Part shown: piece by piece, positions 31,895-41,277 of the stretch
Position numbering within the stretch: the stretch's first letter is position 1
How the letters are laid out: each line of letters begins with the position of its first letter
Source of the DNA: Streptomyces sp. PH10-H1
Lineage (GTDB): Bacteria > Actinomycetota > Actinomycetes > Streptomycetales > Streptomycetaceae
Assembly: GCF_030063355.1 (NCBI RefSeq)
Contig: NZ_JASISZ010000051.1
Location: forward strand, 1 to 64,000
DNA: 64,000 nt
Direction of reading: 5' to 3'
Program-made: the position numbers and the translations under genes
Notes under the pieces: generated by a model
The model's input: only the letters and a program-made list of their open reading frames with translations
Database searches by the model: none
What the model was told of the DNA's origin: nothing

Positions 31895-32107
31895 CGCCTA
31901 GGCCACGGCTGGGCTGGTGGATGCCGATATGGGGGATCCACCAGCCAGTTGCTTCACGGAGGGGCGCTCGTGGATCGAGGCGAGCCGCGCAGGGGCCGCT
32001 ACTGCGCCGAGCTGTACGCCACCGCCCTGGTGGTCAGACCCGGCGACCAGGATGTGATCAACCTGCTGGTGTGCAGGGCGGTGCACCGGGGTACTCAGCT
32101 TCCCGGT

Positions 32108-33580
32108 TCAGGCGGGGTTATCGGGGTGCTGGCTGATCCAGGCCAGGCCGATGGGGTCTAGGTGATGGCGGGCTCGGGTGACGGCGACGTACGCCAGGCG
32201 GGCCTCTGCCTCGTCGACGGGCTGGGGAACGGGATGGCCATGGGGATCGACTTCGTCGCTGTCGGCGGGCGGTGTGAAGTCTGGTGCGATGCGCACCCGG
32301 GCCCATTCCCGGCCTTTGGCCTTGTGGGCGGTGGACACGGTGACCTCGGCGGCGGCTTCGGGGACCAGGTGGTCGACGGCCTGGAGCATGGCCTCCGGGC
32401 CGTGCTGGTCGATGAGGTTGGCGAAGGGCTGCAGGTCGCTGCCGGCCGGGTCGTAATCGGCGTAGTCGCGCAGTGCACTCCAGGTTGTGAAGAGCACGAG
32501 TTCGGGGTGGTGGGTGGGGCGTCCCTGGAAGAGGTCGCGGGCGGCCGACGCCAGAGCACGCAGCGAATCCCCGCCGCCGACCAGTGCCGTCGCGGCGCCG
32601 GATGCGATGAGGGCGAGGATCTCGGTCATCGCTCCGATGTTGGTCCGGCAGAGGACCGCGTCCGGGCGGCCCGCGCGGGATCCGACGGTGGTGGGGATGT
32701 CGGGTGTTCCGGAGAGCCGGATGGTTGCGTTGCTGAGGGTGAGCCAGCGGTTGGCCTCGGCGGCGAGCGCCGGGCCGAAGCGGAAGGAGCGGGTGAGGGT
32801 GAGGTGGTGGCCGGCGAACCGGGCCATCACATCGCGGGCGCCGCGCCAGCCGTAGATGGCCTGCGCCGAGTCGCCAACCATGACGATCTGGGTGCGCTCC
32901 CTCTGGGCCAGGATGATCTGCTCGAGGACAGGGTTGGTGTCCTGCGCCTCGTCCAGCAGCAGGAAGTCGCCGGGCAGGACGGGTTCGCTCAGGGCCCACA
33001 TCTTCAGGTAGTGGTCGTGCTCGAAACGCACCGTGCCGCCGTGCGGGTCATGTAGGTCGGCCCACGCCTTGACCGCGTACGGCAGGATCAGGTCGGCCAG
33101 CTCCGCATGGTCGTCCGGGTCGTCGATGCCCCGCATATGTGGAACGTGATGGTGGGCCAGTTCCGCATCGGCCGATTGGCAAAAGCGGGTCACCGTGCGC
33201 AGCGCCGCGTTGGAGAGGGTTGCCGGCACCAGGTCTACCCGGCCGATGTTGGCCGAGGCGTGCAGGCCCAGGTCCTGGCCGATCCGCCAGCCGGGCCTGC
33301 GGGGACTGTTGAGACGACCGCGGTAGAGGTGGCCGAGAGCGGCGTAGGCCAGCGAGTGGGCGGTCTTGCACTGCACTGTCGGCGGGAAACGGACGGCGGC
33401 ATCCAGGGCGATGGAGCGGTTGAAGGCCATATAGCGCCCACGCCGCCGAGGCATCTGCGCCGCGAGGAACTCGAGCGTGGACGTCTTGCCGGTTCCGGCG
33501 CCGGCCTGGATGGTGAGGTGGCCGCCGCTTTGAAAAGCCTCCAGAGCGGCGGCCTGTTCGTCAGTCGGGGAAAAGGGCAT
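32108..33580 (-). CDS. UvrD-like superfamily 1 DNA helicase
   Basis: A 490-aa compact SF1 helicase. It has Walker A IQAGAGTGKTSTLEFL, Walker B FLLLDEAQDTN, motif III GDSAQAIYGWRGA, motif V VSTAHKAKGREW and motif VI LAYVAVTRAR. It is shorter than UvrD/PcrA (about 700 aa), so the accessory 1B/2B insertions are reduced. ATG 33580 precedes the Q motif FSPTDEQAAALEAF. No nuclease partner is adjacent. Such stand-alone helicases occur in phage-defence islands and on plasmids; a role in element maintenance is equally possible. Confidence 0.85.
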   Translation of the reverse strand: MPFSPTDEQAAALEAFQSGGHLTIQAGAGTGKTSTLEFLAAQMPRRRGRYMAFNRSIALDAAVRFPPTVQCKTAHSLAYAALGHLYRGRLNSPRRPGWRIGQDLGLHASANIGRVDLVPATLSNAALRTVTRFCQSADAELAHHHVPHMRGIDDPDDHAELADLILPYAVKAWADLHDPHGGTVRFEHDHYLKMWALSEPVLPGDFLLLDEAQDTNPVLEQIILAQRERTQIVMVGDSAQAIYGWRGARDVMARFAGHHLTLTRSFRFGPALAAEANRWLTLSNATIRLSGTPDIPTTVGSRAGRPDAVLCRTNIGAMTEILALIASGAATALVGGGDSLRALASAARDLFQGRPTHHPELVLFTTWSALRDYADYDPAGSDLQPFANLIDQHGPEAMLQAVDHLVPEAAAEVTVSTAHKAKGREWARVRIAPDFTPPADSDEVDPHGHPVPQPVDEAEARLAYVAVTRARHHLDPIGLAWISQHPDNPA

Positions 33581-33812
33581 GGGACAGATCTCTCCGGAGA
33601 CTCGATGGCCCACGTCCGTGCTGCATGGGCGCAGGGGACGGGTCGCACCTGGGGGGAGGTGCCGGAGTGAAAAATGCCAATGAGCCAGCCACCTATCTAC
33701 GCACGCGCCGCCCGGTCCCCTCGATACGGTGACGGGTAGGCGACAAAGGTTCGAATGTGGCACGGGTGCGCGAGGGTGCTCTCCCGTTCGGGTGGCCGCT
33801 GGGCGGGTGGGC

Positions 33813-34076
33813 TCAGTCTTCGGATCGTGGGGGCTCGTGCCCTTGGCACAGCGGGCCGAGGAGCTCGCCCAACGGAATCCCGAATGCGTGGGCGAGCGCA
33901 TGCCAGGTGGCCAACGTGCCGATGGTGCGACCCTGTTCGATCTCGATCAGGGTGCGGCGGGACAGGCCGCTGCGCGTGGCGAGCTCGTCGTAGCTCCACC
34001 CGTGCTGCGCACGCAGGTGCGAGAGGGAAAGCCTTAGTGCCGTCGGATTGGGATCCGGCGGCGGCAAGATCGTCAC
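33813..34076 (-). CDS. XRE-family transcriptional regulator
   Basis: An 87-aa single-domain helix-turn-helix protein: LRAQHGWSYDELATRSGLSR then RTLIEIEQGRTIGTLATW is the canonical HTH_3 fold. It is divergent from the Cys-rich gene and shares with it a promoter region holding three copies of a 17-bp repeat, which is probably its operator. Confidence 0.88.
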   Translation of the reverse strand: MTILPPPDPNPTALRLSLSHLRAQHGWSYDELATRSGLSRRTLIEIEQGRTIGTLATWHALAHAFGIPLGELLGPLCQGHEPPRSED

Positions 34077-34090
34077 CTCTCCATCACACG

Positions 34091-34173
34091 GTGCAGACCC
34101 CTGCCCTGACAGTGCAGACCTCTGCCCTGTTTGTGTCGGTACGGAGCACGCTTGATAGGGCAGTGGTCTGCAC
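34091..34173. promoter_or_regulatory. three operator-like 17-bp repeats
   Basis: GTGCAGACCCCTGCCCT (34091-34107) and GTGCAGACCTCTGCCCT (34112-34128) are direct repeats 21 bp apart, two helical turns. A third copy is inverted at 34157-34173 (AGGGCAGTGGTCTGCAC). The consensus is GTGCAGACCNCTGCCCT. All lie between divergent starts at 34076 and 34243. Confidence 0.75.
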
Positions 34174-34242
34174 TACGGTGTCGGCTCCGGAGTCGCCCGT
34201 AATCAGGGCCGGCGACTGAGCGATCACAGCTTGGAGGGATGG

Positions 34243-34692
34243 ATGTCCATGGCCCTGTCCACACGCGCCTGGACCGTCACGATCAGCAGCCCGGCGGGGC
34301 ACCCCGCGCTCGTCTGCAGCGGGTGCGCGCTGCCCGTCCCGGCCGTGGGGGCCGCCGCGGTCTCGCAGATCCGCCGGCATCTTGCAGGCCACCTCATCGA
34401 GGCCCGGCTGCCGCCGCATCTGCGCACCTGCTGGTGCCGCGAGAAGTCCTGCGTATGGCACCGGCGCCAGGGGCCCTGCTCGGGGCCGCTGCGGCTCCTG
34501 CTCATCCGGGCGGACTGCGGCCGGACCTGGCACCTCGCCGACACCTGCGCCGCCTGCGCCGGTGCCATCCCTCACGCCGCGACCGTCCCGGAACCCCCGG
34601 AAAGCACCATCGTGCCGCGCGGGCGCGTGCCCGCGGGTGAGGCCCCGGCAGATCTCACCCCTGAGCCCGGCGAGTGGGTGGAAGCGCTCTGA
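34243..34692 (+). CDS. Cys-rich, probably zinc-binding protein of unknown function
   Basis: A 149-aa protein with Cys pairs at VCSGCALP, a cluster TCWCREKSCVWHRRQGPCSG in the middle and DTCAACAG later, suggesting one or two zinc ribbons. I do not recognise the family. ATG 34243 is preferred because GGAGGG lies just upstream; a TTG at 34231 is in frame. Divergence from the XRE gene and the shared repeats suggest joint control. Confidence 0.6.
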   Translation: MSMALSTRAWTVTISSPAGHPALVCSGCALPVPAVGAAAVSQIRRHLAGHLIEARLPPHLRTCWCREKSCVWHRRQGPCSGPLRLLLIRADCGRTWHLADTCAACAGAIPHAATVPEPPESTIVPRGRVPAGEAPADLTPEPGEWVEAL

Positions 34693-34946
34693 GCGCGTGT
34701 CCCTGTGTTCCATCCGGCCGGCGGCACGTCCACAGTGCTCCCGTCGCCGACGTTGGGCCCGGCGCGCGGTCAGCGGGTGGGCTGTCGGCGGCCAGGTCGC
34801 GCTCGTCGGCCGACCAGGACATGATCAGGCCAGATTCACCGGATGCCTCAGGTCCTGTCGGGCCCACCCCATACCCTTGACGGCTGATCATCACACCGTC
34901 GCTGGGAGTACATCCCAGGGGGTCCGTCTGGAAGGGGTGCACTGCC

Positions 34947-37817
34947 ATGGACGGGGGACGCGGAGCGGCACGGGGGTATCAGTACCAGTACCTGCGCACG
35001 CTGGAGCAGCTGGTCGCGGTGATCGATGAGCCGGAGGTCGCCTGCGTGCGGGTCGAAGGCCCGCCGGCCAGCGACGGATCGGTAGACAAGGTCGACTTCG
35101 ACGTCGTGGACGCGGACGGCTCCGTGCGCACCGCCGTCCAGGTCAAGAGCCGGGTCGCCGGTGGCTCCATGAGCGGCGCCATGGCACTGGGCGTCCTGCT
35201 TGGGATGCTCAACACCGCCCAGGAAGCGGGCAGTTACTGCCTGTTGACCAACGCCCGCCCAGGCGTCAAGGGGGACCGGCTCGACGAAGTCCTGTCCGCT
35301 GACGTCGAGCCGCAGGTCCTTGGCGACACCCTGATGGAACTCTTCCATGACGCACCTCAACGCCGGGACCAGCTGCAGCGGCTGGATGCCGGCGGTCTCG
35401 CCCGGCTGGCCCGCTGCCGCCTGGAGTTCGACGCGCGCGATGACGACGAGATCCGCGACGAGCTTCGCAACTCCCTACGCGTCATCCGGAATCGAACCAA
35501 TCAAGGTCTGGGAGAGCACTCTGCCGGGCTGCTCACCGGATACCTCCTCTCCGAGATTCTGGACCGCGCCGCCGATGTGAGTGGCGGTCGGGCCACCTTC
35601 TCCCTGAATGAACTGCGCCGGCTGGTCCTTGTCGACGCGCAGACGCTGGCGCAGTCGATCGGTGCGCGCGACTGGGGCACCATTGCGGGACAGCTCCCGG
35701 CCATCCCCGATGTGCGACGACCGGGGCTCATCGATCCGCTCCTGGCCGCCTTCCCCGCCACCAAGGCCCGCCAGACACGGCGGGCCACCCTCGTGGGCCC
35801 CTCCGGCATTGGGAAGTCCAGCGCTGCGGCTCTCTACATCGCGGAGCGGGCTGACGCCTATGACTTCATCGGCTGGATCGACGGCGAGACGCCCTCGTCG
35901 ACCCTTGCCTCGTTCGAGCGGGTCCTAGACGCGCTGAACCCGAACGCCGCCAGGCGCCAAGAAGCCCGCCCCGACGAGACGCAGCAGGCCGTGCAGCGAT
36001 CCCTAGGCCGACTGTCCGGCCGCTGGCTGCTCATCTTCGACAATGTGGCCGCGACCCGGCAGGCCGAGTCCTGGATGCCCAAGGCGAGCCGTGGCGATGT
36101 CATCATCACCACGCTGAACGCAGCCACCCACCTGGGCACCGGCGAGGTGGTGCAGGTCTCCGCGATGGAACGTGGCGAGTCCGCCCAGTTGCTGACCCAA
36201 CGTCTGCACCTCAGTGATTGCGAGAAACCTGCCTGGGCGGACGCAGTGGACCGTCTGGCGAGTGAACTGGGTGACTGGCCCTTGGCCCTGGAGCTCGGAG
36301 CCAGCTACCTCTACACCTGTGGGTTGGGTCTCGACCAGGTCGATCACTACCTGAGCGCGCTGAAAGGCCGCTCTTTTGCCGATGAAGACATGGTGCCGCT
36401 CGGCTATCCCCGCACGCTCGTGGCCGCCCACAACGTATGCATCGACAAACTCCAGGAAAGCATCCGGCCAGGCACCGATCTCGACGTCGCAGGCGTCGGA
36501 CTGCAGATGTTCTATGCGGCCGCCTACCTGGCCTCCCACCAGATACCGGCGCACCTCCTGCTGGCCGCGGCGATCAGCAGAGTCGAGGACCTCGATGCCG
36601 AGCATCGTGGCCCGGTGCTCATCCCACCGAACGTCGTCAACATCGGTGAGGCGCTGCGCGAGCTCTCCCGTTTCTCACTCATCAAGAACGATCTGCCATT
36701 GCCACCTACTTATGGGGAGACACTCCCCGGTGCGGACCGCTCCCTTTCCATCAATACCGTCAGCCAGGAGCTGATACGCGAACGCCTCGCCAGGCACCCG
36801 GCATACGCGAGGGCAATCGACCAGCTGGCCGGACATGTAGAGCGCTGGCTCACCGCGCCGTCGCAGCTCGGTGAGCTGGAGCGGGTACGGATCATGCAGT
36901 CGCATGCCGAAATGCTCTTGACGCACATCGAAGCCATGGACCTGCCCAGTGAGCGGGCCGCGCTCATCTGCGGCAATCTCGCCGCCCCGTACTACCTGCA
37001 AGGCGACGTCGTGCGAGCCGAGGAACTCTACGTGCGCGAGCTCGACTACCTGGTGCGAGCCGGCGCGGACAATGAAGCCCTCGTCGTACAGACGCGGTTC
37101 GCCCTAGCCATGATGTCCATCCAGGTGCAAGAGCTCGGCAGTGAACGGCGACCACCGCTGAGGACCACCCTGGATGAGGCGATAGGCCATCTGGAGTTCG
37201 TGCTCGACCAGGCGAGGTCATGGGTCTTCGACTACCCCAAGGCTGCTATGAAACTAGCCGTCGACTCGCGCATTCTGATCCAGGGATCGAACATCACGGG
37301 GGACATGTCGCGAAGGCTTGCATTGCTCGCCGACGCCTTCACGGACTTGCAGTCGAGAATCGAGCCGACCACCTATGCCGCCAATTACGGCCGACTGCAG
37401 CAGGCCGAGGAAAGCTTGCGTAGCCACCGCTACGCGGAGGCGGAAATGAACTGTCGGGCACTGCTGGGCCAAGGGATATCCGGATCGCTCGAGGCAGAAA
37501 CGCGCCGCTTTCTCGTCGAAGCTCTGGCTGACCAGGCAAAGTGGGACGAGGCCATCGACGAAGTCAACTATTGGAAGGCCGATCCGGCAGCCCCCCGCCT
37601 CTTCCGGCAATCCATTCTCGATCTGATCCGCAATGTTTGCGTTAGCTGTGCCGCCGCGCTCACCGAAGGCGACGCCGGTTCTCTACGGCTCTTGGATCAA
37701 GTGGTCGACTGGCCCGATCTTGATGAGTTCATCGCCCTGGGCTCCGATGACGACAACCGCGCCATCACAACCGCCCGGGCACTGCGCGACCTGATCCGAA
37801 AGGCACGCCGAACATAG
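34947..37817 (+). CDS. STAND (NB-ARC-like) ATPase with N-terminal nuclease-like domain and helical repeats
   Basis: A 956-aa protein. Residues about 1-200 start RGYQYQYLRTLEQLV and contain VDKVDFDVVDADG and TAVQVKSR, the D and QxK of a PD-(D/E)XK fold similar to Cap4/DUF4297 nucleases. Residues about 260-520 are a STAND ATPase: Walker A LVGPSGIGKSSAA, Walker B RWLLIFDNV and the NB-ARC-like GDWPLALELGASYL. Residues about 600-956 are alpha-helical, TPR-like repeats that would sense a ligand. This is the layout of Avs-like and other STAND antiphage effectors: target binding triggers oligomerisation and DNA cleavage. It is transcribed alone, from a region with a TTGACG box at 34877. Confidence 0.82.
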   Translation: MDGGRGAARGYQYQYLRTLEQLVAVIDEPEVACVRVEGPPASDGSVDKVDFDVVDADGSVRTAVQVKSRVAGGSMSGAMALGVLLGMLNTAQEAGSYCLLTNARPGVKGDRLDEVLSADVEPQVLGDTLMELFHDAPQRRDQLQRLDAGGLARLARCRLEFDARDDDEIRDELRNSLRVIRNRTNQGLGEHSAGLLTGYLLSEILDRAADVSGGRATFSLNELRRLVLVDAQTLAQSIGARDWGTIAGQLPAIPDVRRPGLIDPLLAAFPATKARQTRRATLVGPSGIGKSSAAALYIAERADAYDFIGWIDGETPSSTLASFERVLDALNPNAARRQEARPDETQQAVQRSLGRLSGRWLLIFDNVAATRQAESWMPKASRGDVIITTLNAATHLGTGEVVQVSAMERGESAQLLTQRLHLSDCEKPAWADAVDRLASELGDWPLALELGASYLYTCGLGLDQVDHYLSALKGRSFADEDMVPLGYPRTLVAAHNVCIDKLQESIRPGTDLDVAGVGLQMFYAAAYLASHQIPAHLLLAAAISRVEDLDAEHRGPVLIPPNVVNIGEALRELSRFSLIKNDLPLPPTYGETLPGADRSLSINTVSQELIRERLARHPAYARAIDQLAGHVERWLTAPSQLGELERVRIMQSHAEMLLTHIEAMDLPSERAALICGNLAAPYYLQGDVVRAEELYVRELDYLVRAGADNEALVVQTRFALAMMSIQVQELGSERRPPLRTTLDEAIGHLEFVLDQARSWVFDYPKAAMKLAVDSRILIQGSNITGDMSRRLALLADAFTDLQSRIEPTTYAANYGRLQQAEESLRSHRYAEAEMNCRALLGQGISGSLEAETRRFLVEALADQAKWDEAIDEVNYWKADPAAPRLFRQSILDLIRNVCVSCAAALTEGDAGSLRLLDQVVDWPDLDEFIALGSDDDNRAITTARALRDLIRKARRT

Positions 37818-38272
37818 ACTGGCCAGCCGCGGGCGTTCCCGGCCCGTTGCCCCGGGCGCATCGACAAGCGCGCGGGTACCGGGAAACCTGGGACCATCCA
37901 GCACCTGATACGACTACCTCGCTCCTTTTATCCGTAAGTGTAGGCAGGCAGCCTTGACGGGGGAGTGTCGCCCGGTGCTCCGGCCGGAACCCTGAGTGCG
38001 GGCTCCGGCCGGAGTGACGACGGGCGCTGAAATCAGGGGGCGCTCGGCCAGGCGGACGGTCGCAACTGTCGCTGCCTGTGGCGATCGAGACGGCTGTCCG
38101 GCAGTGCCCGATCAGCGTGATCAGGACACCGGCGCCGGCGAGTGCGATGGCGGCGGCGACGCACGGCTTCGAGGAGAATCTCCAGGGTCAGTAATGACCG
38201 CTGGAGACAAGTGTGGCGTCCGTACCCTTCGGGCCAGCTCCTCGCTGCCAAATCCAGCGCGCCAGACAGTCG
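37818..38272. other. 455-bp gene-free stretch
   Basis: It contains an inverted repeat TCCGGCCGGA...TCCGGCCGGA (about 37978-38013) that could terminate the STAND gene. No convincing gene is seen; one minus-strand frame has a short hydrophobic stretch (IALAGAGVLITLIGHC) but no clear start or ribosome site. Confidence 0.4.
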
Positions 38273-39064
38273 TTAGACCCTGGCTGACAACTCCACGAGC
38301 AAGGTGCTCACGGCTCCGAAGTGGATCTCAAGCCATGCCCGAGCGGCAGACTTTCCGCCATGCTTCGTCTCATTCCGCTCAAGAACCAACGACTTGAGCA
38401 GCTGCTGCGGCGTCATAGCCTTCCTTGGGTCTCGATACTGCCATGTCATCGGGTCACTACCGAGGATCTTCTGGCGCCGAGCAGCCTTCACCAGGTCGGG
38501 GAATTTCGTCCGATCTGGCATACCCGTGATCCGCTTGAGCATCAGCTCGGCAGCGGTGTGCAGCTCTTCCAGGACAACTTCGGGATCAATCTCATCGACA
38601 CACCAAGCGGCCATGACTGTCTGCGAAACCATGAGCCGATTGCCCAAATCGTGGTCATCACTGGCTGGCCACAAATCATGAATCGGCAAGACGGATGACT
38701 TTTGAATTGCCCGGAGCGTTGGGATGAAGGGATCGCTCTCTCGCCAGTAGCGCTTATACCACCCACCACGAAATTTGGTGACGATATCGATATAGCCATT
38801 ACCCAGTCGTCGCCGGTACTCAGGCGAGCGACGACCGGGCGCCGCCTCTGCGATGGTCGGTAGGTCACGGCGTAGTCGTTCCAAAAGAAAGTCGATGCCC
38901 CACGTCCACCCGTCGACGCCGACGTATCCATAGCCCGCCTCGGTGGCCTGGCTCTGCCACCGGAGATCCATCGCTCTCGCTCGCCGCCGACTGGCTGCAT
39001 GGAGTGCCCGGACAACCTCCAGATTCCCGGGGTTGAACGAGAACTCGGCGTCGAACCCGGCCAT
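38273..39064 (-). CDS. protein of unknown function with C-terminal HEPN-like motif
   Basis: A 263-aa protein I cannot place in a family. Near the C terminus ERNETKHGGKSAARAW carries an RNxxxH motif, the catalytic signature of HEPN ribonucleases, within a predicted helix-rich region (about residues 130-263). The N-terminal part has aromatic-rich segments (GYVGVDGWTWGIDFLLERL, KFRGGWYKRYW). ATG 39064 has GGAGGG upstream. It is divergent from a PD-(D/E)XK-like gene 153 bp away. If HEPN, it would cut RNA on activation. Confidence 0.6.
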   Translation of the reverse strand: MAGFDAEFSFNPGNLEVVRALHAASRRRARAMDLRWQSQATEAGYGYVGVDGWTWGIDFLLERLRRDLPTIAEAAPGRRSPEYRRRLGNGYIDIVTKFRGGWYKRYWRESDPFIPTLRAIQKSSVLPIHDLWPASDDHDLGNRLMVSQTVMAAWCVDEIDPEVVLEELHTAAELMLKRITGMPDRTKFPDLVKAARRQKILGSDPMTWQYRDPRKAMTPQQLLKSLVLERNETKHGGKSAARAWLEIHFGAVSTLLVELSARV

Positions 39065-39217
39065 TGGGGTCTGCCCTCCGCAACAACCGGCGGTGCCAGG
39101 CGCACGCTCGGGGTGCCGATGCTACTGGCGTGACTCACTGGAGGCGACGCCATAAGTGTCCAGTCACTCTGGGCAGTTAGCTGCCCGCACAGCGACGATG
39201 CCCGATACGTTCCTACC

Positions 39218-39748
39218 GTGAGCTACGACGAGGACTACCAGGACAAGAGCCCTGCCGCCGGACGAATGGGGAAGGCGGCCGAGTACCTGGTCGCTGCTGC
39301 GTGCATCCTTGCCACCGGCGGAGAGTTGAACGTCTCCACCTCACTGGTGGATGACGAAGGAGTGGACCTTGTCTTCCATCGTCGTGGGAGTACGGCGACC
39401 CTAGCGGTTCAGGTCAAGGCTCGAATGTCCACTGGGGTGCAGGTGCAGCAAGGCCGGCTGATGGCCTTCGTGCGGTCACAGACGTTCCAGCCACGTCCCG
39501 ACTTGGACATGCTCTTCCTAGCCGTGGACGTCGAGTGCGGCGCGATCATGACCGCCTGGTTGGTACCGAGCGATGAGTTCAGCAAGAAGGTGACCGAGCC
39601 TAACAGTAAGGGGCGCTTCCGATTTTCCGCCTCAATGAAGACGAAGTCCAAGGACCAGTGGGTCCAGTTTAGGCTGACAAACGCAGAACTCCCGAGGCGT
39701 ATCCTCGCGCGGCTGGCCGATCTGGAACAGACTAACCGTACGAGTTGA
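39218..39748 (+). CDS. PD-(D/E)XK-like nuclease-fold protein (DUF4365-like)
   Basis: A 176-aa protein. GKAAEYLVAAACIL, DDEGVDLVFHRRG and LAVQVKAR supply the E, D and QxK positions of the PD-(D/E)XK fold as seen in DUF4365/Mrr-like proteins. The C-terminal half continues with a beta sheet (DMLFLAVDVECGAI). It could be a DNA nuclease or an inactive binding domain. It lies between two genes with HEPN-like motifs, divergent from one and convergent with the other. Confidence 0.7.
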   Translation: MSYDEDYQDKSPAAGRMGKAAEYLVAAACILATGGELNVSTSLVDDEGVDLVFHRRGSTATLAVQVKARMSTGVQVQQGRLMAFVRSQTFQPRPDLDMLFLAVDVECGAIMTAWLVPSDEFSKKVTEPNSKGRFRFSASMKTKSKDQWVQFRLTNAELPRRILARLADLEQTNRTS

Positions 39749-39763
39749 GAGGCCCGCCATGAC

Positions 39764-41095
39764 TTACGCGGGCCACGATCGGCGATCGGCGAACGGCGTC
39801 CGCACATCGGGTGGAAGGGGAATTCCTATACGCGCCCCGGACGCTCGCATGATTTCCGCGTAGGTACCGGAAGTCAAAGTCTCGGCGTGGCATTGGCTGC
39901 ACGGACCCCTTCCTGAGCACTTTGAGGTTCCGGACAGGTATTTCCGGATGTGAGAGAAGGCCGCGGTGGGCAAGTCGGAACGCACAGCAAACCAGCGGCC
40001 GGCTTGCTCATCGATAGGGAGAGCAGCGGCGATCGACGGTCTCATCGGGAGGTAGAGCTCCCCGTTGTTGTGGCGAATGGCGAAGACGCGGTCCAGATAG
40101 TCGAATTCATCGGGCTGCGGATCGTTGGCGTCCAACCAGGCGATCCCGTCCTGCCGGGATCCCGGTCCCCACAAGAGATCTACTGGGTACCACGTTGCCT
40201 CATGGAGTGAATCAAACTGGGCCAGGGCAGGATCGGTAATGCGGCTTCCGAACTCGAAGACAGCTCGAATGATGGAGAACTCCCAGAATTCGTCAAATTC
40301 CGACTCGTCGCGTAGGTTCTCGACTGCGGTGACGGAAATCCCGTGCTCCTTGGACCAGGCGATAGCCGCGACGGATCGCCGGAGCGGCGCCGGATACAAC
40401 CGTCCTCCGGGTGTGTTGCATCCCCACAGATGATTGATGATCTCGCAGAGGTCGCTGAGCATCCGAGTGGCCTCGACGGGTCCGAGGAGATGGTATGAGG
40501 TCGGGTGTGCCACGTAGTTCCGCAGGGTCGACAGTGCTTGCTCGATGCCTCGGTTGCGCTGCCCTCGCAGGAGGCCGGCAGTCCGAGCCCATGTTTTTAG
40601 GCCATGGAGCGTTCCGTTGAAGTCGATGGCTTCCGGGCCAGCCCCAACGCGGAGCCGCCACGGCTTCTCCTTCACCCCGGTCTTGGACCGCCTCTGCTTT
40701 TTCTGGCTCTCGATGAAGTCGTGAACCTGCTCGTAGCGCTCAATAGCAACTTCGTGCGGGGCGCCAGCGGCGTCGACAAAGGTGACCTTGCCCTCGTGAA
40801 AGTCGATGAAGCGGTCCCGCAATGCCTGCTCGATGACCAGCAGGGCGTGGTCGCTGACTAGCGTAAAGATGTCGTAGCAGAGGACGCCGTACGCAAATAC
40901 GGTGCGAAGCCGATCGAAGCTCTGCCGGGTTCCTTTGGCTACCGCCGGGGCCAGTTCGAGAGCCGCGACATTCGTCTGCTGAAACTCGGCTGAGCTTTCA
41001 GGCGTCATCTTCACGCCGAGCCCAAGCCCATGGGGAGTGAAGTGAAGTGTCCTGCCGTCTGCTTCCCTGAGCTCGTCCCACGTCTTGATGATCAC
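39764..41095 (-). CDS. protein with central HEPN-like motif and C-terminal Cys cluster
   Basis: A 443-aa protein of no family I know. Around residue 210 it has STLRNYVAHPTSYH, an RNxxxH motif in a helical context (IEQALSTLRN...RMLSDLCEIINHLWG) typical of HEPN domains. Near the C terminus KCSGRGPCSQCHAE could bind a metal. GTG 41095 has GGAGGG 6 nt upstream and overlaps the stop of a 61-codon frame (GTGA). A ribonuclease role in defence is an inference from motif and context. Confidence 0.65.
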   Translation of the reverse strand: MIIKTWDELREADGRTLHFTPHGLGLGVKMTPESSAEFQQTNVAALELAPAVAKGTRQSFDRLRTVFAYGVLCYDIFTLVSDHALLVIEQALRDRFIDFHEGKVTFVDAAGAPHEVAIERYEQVHDFIESQKKQRRSKTGVKEKPWRLRVGAGPEAIDFNGTLHGLKTWARTAGLLRGQRNRGIEQALSTLRNYVAHPTSYHLLGPVEATRMLSDLCEIINHLWGCNTPGGRLYPAPLRRSVAAIAWSKEHGISVTAVENLRDESEFDEFWEFSIIRAVFEFGSRITDPALAQFDSLHEATWYPVDLLWGPGSRQDGIAWLDANDPQPDEFDYLDRVFAIRHNNGELYLPMRPSIAAALPIDEQAGRWFAVRSDLPTAAFSHIRKYLSGTSKCSGRGPCSQCHAETLTSGTYAEIMRASGARIGIPLPPDVRTPFADRRSWPA

Positions 41096-41277
41096 GGTTT
41101 TCCCTCCGAGGGCTCGTGGCGAACCTTGCACCATAGCCCTCGGAGGGGAGCCCACGTGTGGCTTTCTTGACGAAGGTCGGCCACGTCGACCGCTTGTTGC
41201 TTCCAGCGGATCTCGATTGACTCGCGGTTGAACCGGGACCCGCGCCACGTCTTCGAGCCGGGGCGGCCAGGGTTCAC
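41092..41277 (-). CDS. possible small basic protein coupled to the HEPN-like gene
   Basis: A 61-codon frame with GTG start, rich in Arg, Lys and Trp (WRGSRFNRESIEIRWKQQAV), whose TGA overlaps the GTG of the downstream gene. That arrangement is common for a small regulator or antitoxin made with its target. No motif is recognised and no strong ribosome site is visible, so it may be spurious. Confidence 0.3.
   Translation of the reverse strand: MNPGRPGSKTWRGSRFNRESIEIRWKQQAVDVADLRQESHTWAPLRGLWCKVRHEPSEGKP

Noticed and set aside
31895-32107. Short frames between the kinase-like fragment and the helicase
   Set aside because: No domain, no ribosome site and no consistent codon pattern.
32162-33055. 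Plus-strand frames opposite the helicase gene
   Set aside because: The minus-strand frame contains all SF1 helicase motifs; the opposite frames are shadows.
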